Shown here piece after piece: positions 62,947 to 64,000 of a stretch of 64,000 nucleotides of DNA. The stretch's first letter is position 1. Every line of letters starts with the position of its first letter. The notes beneath the pieces are model-generated. The model worked only from the letters and a program-made list of their open reading frames with translations. It did not search any database and was not told where the DNA came from. The DNA is taken from contig CACYNH010000003.1 of NCBI GenBank assembly GCA_902775735.1, forward strand, positions 1-64,000. The letters run 5' to 3'. A program made the translations under genes and the position numbers. The DNA is from an uncultured Erysipelotrichaceae bacterium. GTDB lineage: Bacteria > Bacillota_I > Bacilli_A > Erysipelotrichales > Erysipelotrichaceae.

Positions 62947-63639
62947 TCAGATCAGCTCGGCTGAAACAATGCCGGGCATCGCGTTGATCGCAGCGGCAGC
63001 CTCATCCTGCACATCCTGCCCGCCCTGTGCCTTGAGGGTTAAAAGAGCGGCGTAGATCGCGGTATCGGAAGTCTTGTTGCCGGTGACCCTGAGATTGGTG
63101 ATAGCAATATCGTTGTCCTTGCAGTATCTGAGCACCGCGTCCAGATCATTTCTGTGATAGTAGCTCAGGGCGATTTCAAATTCAGGAGCGACCTGGATCT
63201 TTGAGCGCACATTTTCAAAGTAAGTTTCCACCAGAATGATCATCGCCGTGCCAAGGAAGGCACCTTCATAGAAACCGGCGCCCACAGCCAGACCGATCAG
63301 GCCCGATGTCCATAAACCGGCGGCAGTGGTCAGTCCCTTGACCTTCTGCTTTCTGGTCACGACGATGGTTCCGGCGCCGATGAAACCCAGACCTGTAACA
63401 ACGCCGGCGGCGATTCTTGAAACGTCGGTCGGCAGTTCAAGTCCGACATATAGATAAATGCCGGTCAAAGCAGCGATGGTCGCACCGAGCACAACCAGAG
63501 TATGGGTTCTGAAGCCGGCAGGCTTGTTATGATAGGATCTTTCTAGACCGATGACTGTTCCCAGGATGAAGGCAGTCAGCAGTTTGATCAGAAGCGACAG
63601 AAAATCGATGCCGCGGATCGGATTGAAAATACTAATCAT
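62947..63639 (-). CDS. MgtC/SapB family membrane protein
   Basis: A 230-residue protein. The MgtC core is plain: LLTAFILGTVIGLERSYHNK, PAGFRTHTLVVLGATIAAL, GLGFIGAGTIVV and KGLTTAAGLWTSGLIGLAVG. A soluble ACT-like C-terminal domain follows (ALSYYHRNDLDAVLRYCKDN). MgtC-type proteins have been linked to magnesium limitation, membrane potential and virulence. Preceded after nine bases by another member, so the two are in tandem. Confidence 0.92.
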   Translation of the reverse strand: MISIFNPIRGIDFLSLLIKLLTAFILGTVIGLERSYHNKPAGFRTHTLVVLGATIAALTGIYLYVGLELPTDVSRIAAGVVTGLGFIGAGTIVVTRKQKVKGLTTAAGLWTSGLIGLAVGAGFYEGAFLGTAMIILVETYFENVRSKIQVAPEFEIALSYYHRNDLDAVLRYCKDNDIAITNLRVTGNKTSDTAIYAALLTLKAQGGQDVQDEAAAAINAMPGIVSAELI

Positions 63640-63648
63640 GCTAACCTC

Positions 63649-63999
63649 CTATGAAATCAGTTCTTCAATGGCAAAAACGCTTGGCAGTTCGGCGATCGAG
63701 GACATCATGTCCGAATGTGATGTATTCTCCGCGCTCAGACGGAGGTTCAAAATTGCGGAAGGAAGCGTGTCGCCCTCGCGTTCGATCTGTTCAATCTCAA
63801 TTTCCTGGATCTCGGCGCCGTTGTTTTTAATGACAGCAGTAATATCATCAATGTTCCTGATGTCCTCATACTGGACAAACAGGGTGATATACCGCCACCT
63901 CCGCTTGAACTTTCTTTCCAGCGGCTGCATCACATTGAGCGCCAGAAGGATCAGGATAAAGGAAACGATGACGCATTCAAAGTAGCCGGCGCCGCAGGC
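63649..63999 (-). CDS. Second MgtC/SapB-like protein (partial at right edge)
   Basis: The frame runs off the right edge. The visible 116 residues start ACGAGYFECVIVSFILILLA, the last helix of an MgtC domain, then LNVMQPLERKFKRRW and an ACT-like soluble tail (YEDIRNIDDITAVIKNNGAE). It ends nine bases before the downstream paralogue. The 5' end is outside the window. Confidence 0.75.
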   Translation of the reverse strand, partial: ACGAGYFECVIVSFILILLALNVMQPLERKFKRRWRYITLFVQYEDIRNIDDITAVIKNNGAEIQEIEIEQIEREGDTLPSAILNLRLSAENTSHSDMMSSIAELPSVFAIEELIS

Positions 64000-64000
64000 A

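Overview
The window looks like chromosome of an anaerobic, gut-type Bacillota with a moderately high G+C content. Pointers are strong AGGAGG-type ribosome binding sites, T-box leaders, a ferredoxin-dependent 2-oxoacid oxidoreductase, paired heterodimeric ABC exporters, MATE pumps, an NADP-type glutamate dehydrogenase, and an S-layer-homology (SLH) fragment at the left edge. The protein style suggests Erysipelotrichia or a related class, but I cannot place it more precisely. No rRNA, tRNA, CRISPR array, insertion sequence or prophage was seen.

Layout. 1-410: tail of an SLH-domain protein and a bidirectional terminator. 411-4086: heterodimeric ABC exporter. 4155-7957: nucleoside kinase and polyphosphate kinase. 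8016-12690: a GNAT-MsrA fusion, Tex, MsrB and a metallo-beta-lactamase-fold hydrolase. 12932-15004: FtsX-like ABC transporter. 15206-17836: SPFH protein, a small membrane protein, a DUF1294 protein and an unknown membrane protein. 17918-28073: GH1 enzyme, alpha/beta hydrolase, two MATE pumps, gdhA, an M29 aminopeptidase, an SseB-like membrane protein and a HAD phosphatase. 28103-32133: a MarR-controlled heterodimeric ABC exporter. 32250-33908: argS. 34020-39446: branched-chain amino acid (BCAA) ABC importer livJHMGF with a CBS-ACT protein. 39643-42434: a divergent membrane-anchored Hsp70-like protein with a GrpE-like partner. 42555-43438: a frameshifted DUF5131 gene. 43482-44800: YdjC-like deacetylase and flavin reductase. 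44888-58776: the BCAA block. 58845-64000: acyltransferase, IlvD-like dehydratase, an XRE regulator, a leucine-rich-repeat protein and two MgtC/SapB proteins.

The most interesting part is 44888-58776. Three T-box leaders sit there, and their aligned specifier positions read GTC (Val), ATC (Ile) and CTC (Leu). Each controls a transcript carrying an AMP-forming acyl-CoA ligase. The Val T-box operon runs ligase, P-loop ATPase, ferredoxin, VOR alpha, beta, gamma, BCAA aminotransferase. This is an ordered route from a branched-chain acid through acyl-CoA and reductive carboxylation to the 2-oxoacid and then the amino acid. Because T-boxes switch genes on when the tRNA is uncharged, I infer that this is an anabolic system. 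It would scavenge isobutyrate, 2-methylbutyrate and isovalerate to make Val, Ile and Leu. Two of the ligases carry N-terminal XRE and cupin domains. The third is fused to a sugar-isomerase-like TIM barrel and follows a LeuA-like protein that has lost its metal-binding histidines but keeps the leucine regulatory domain. CodY-like boxes lie upstream of livJ and of the Leu T-box promoter. Glutamate dehydrogenase would supply the amino donor.
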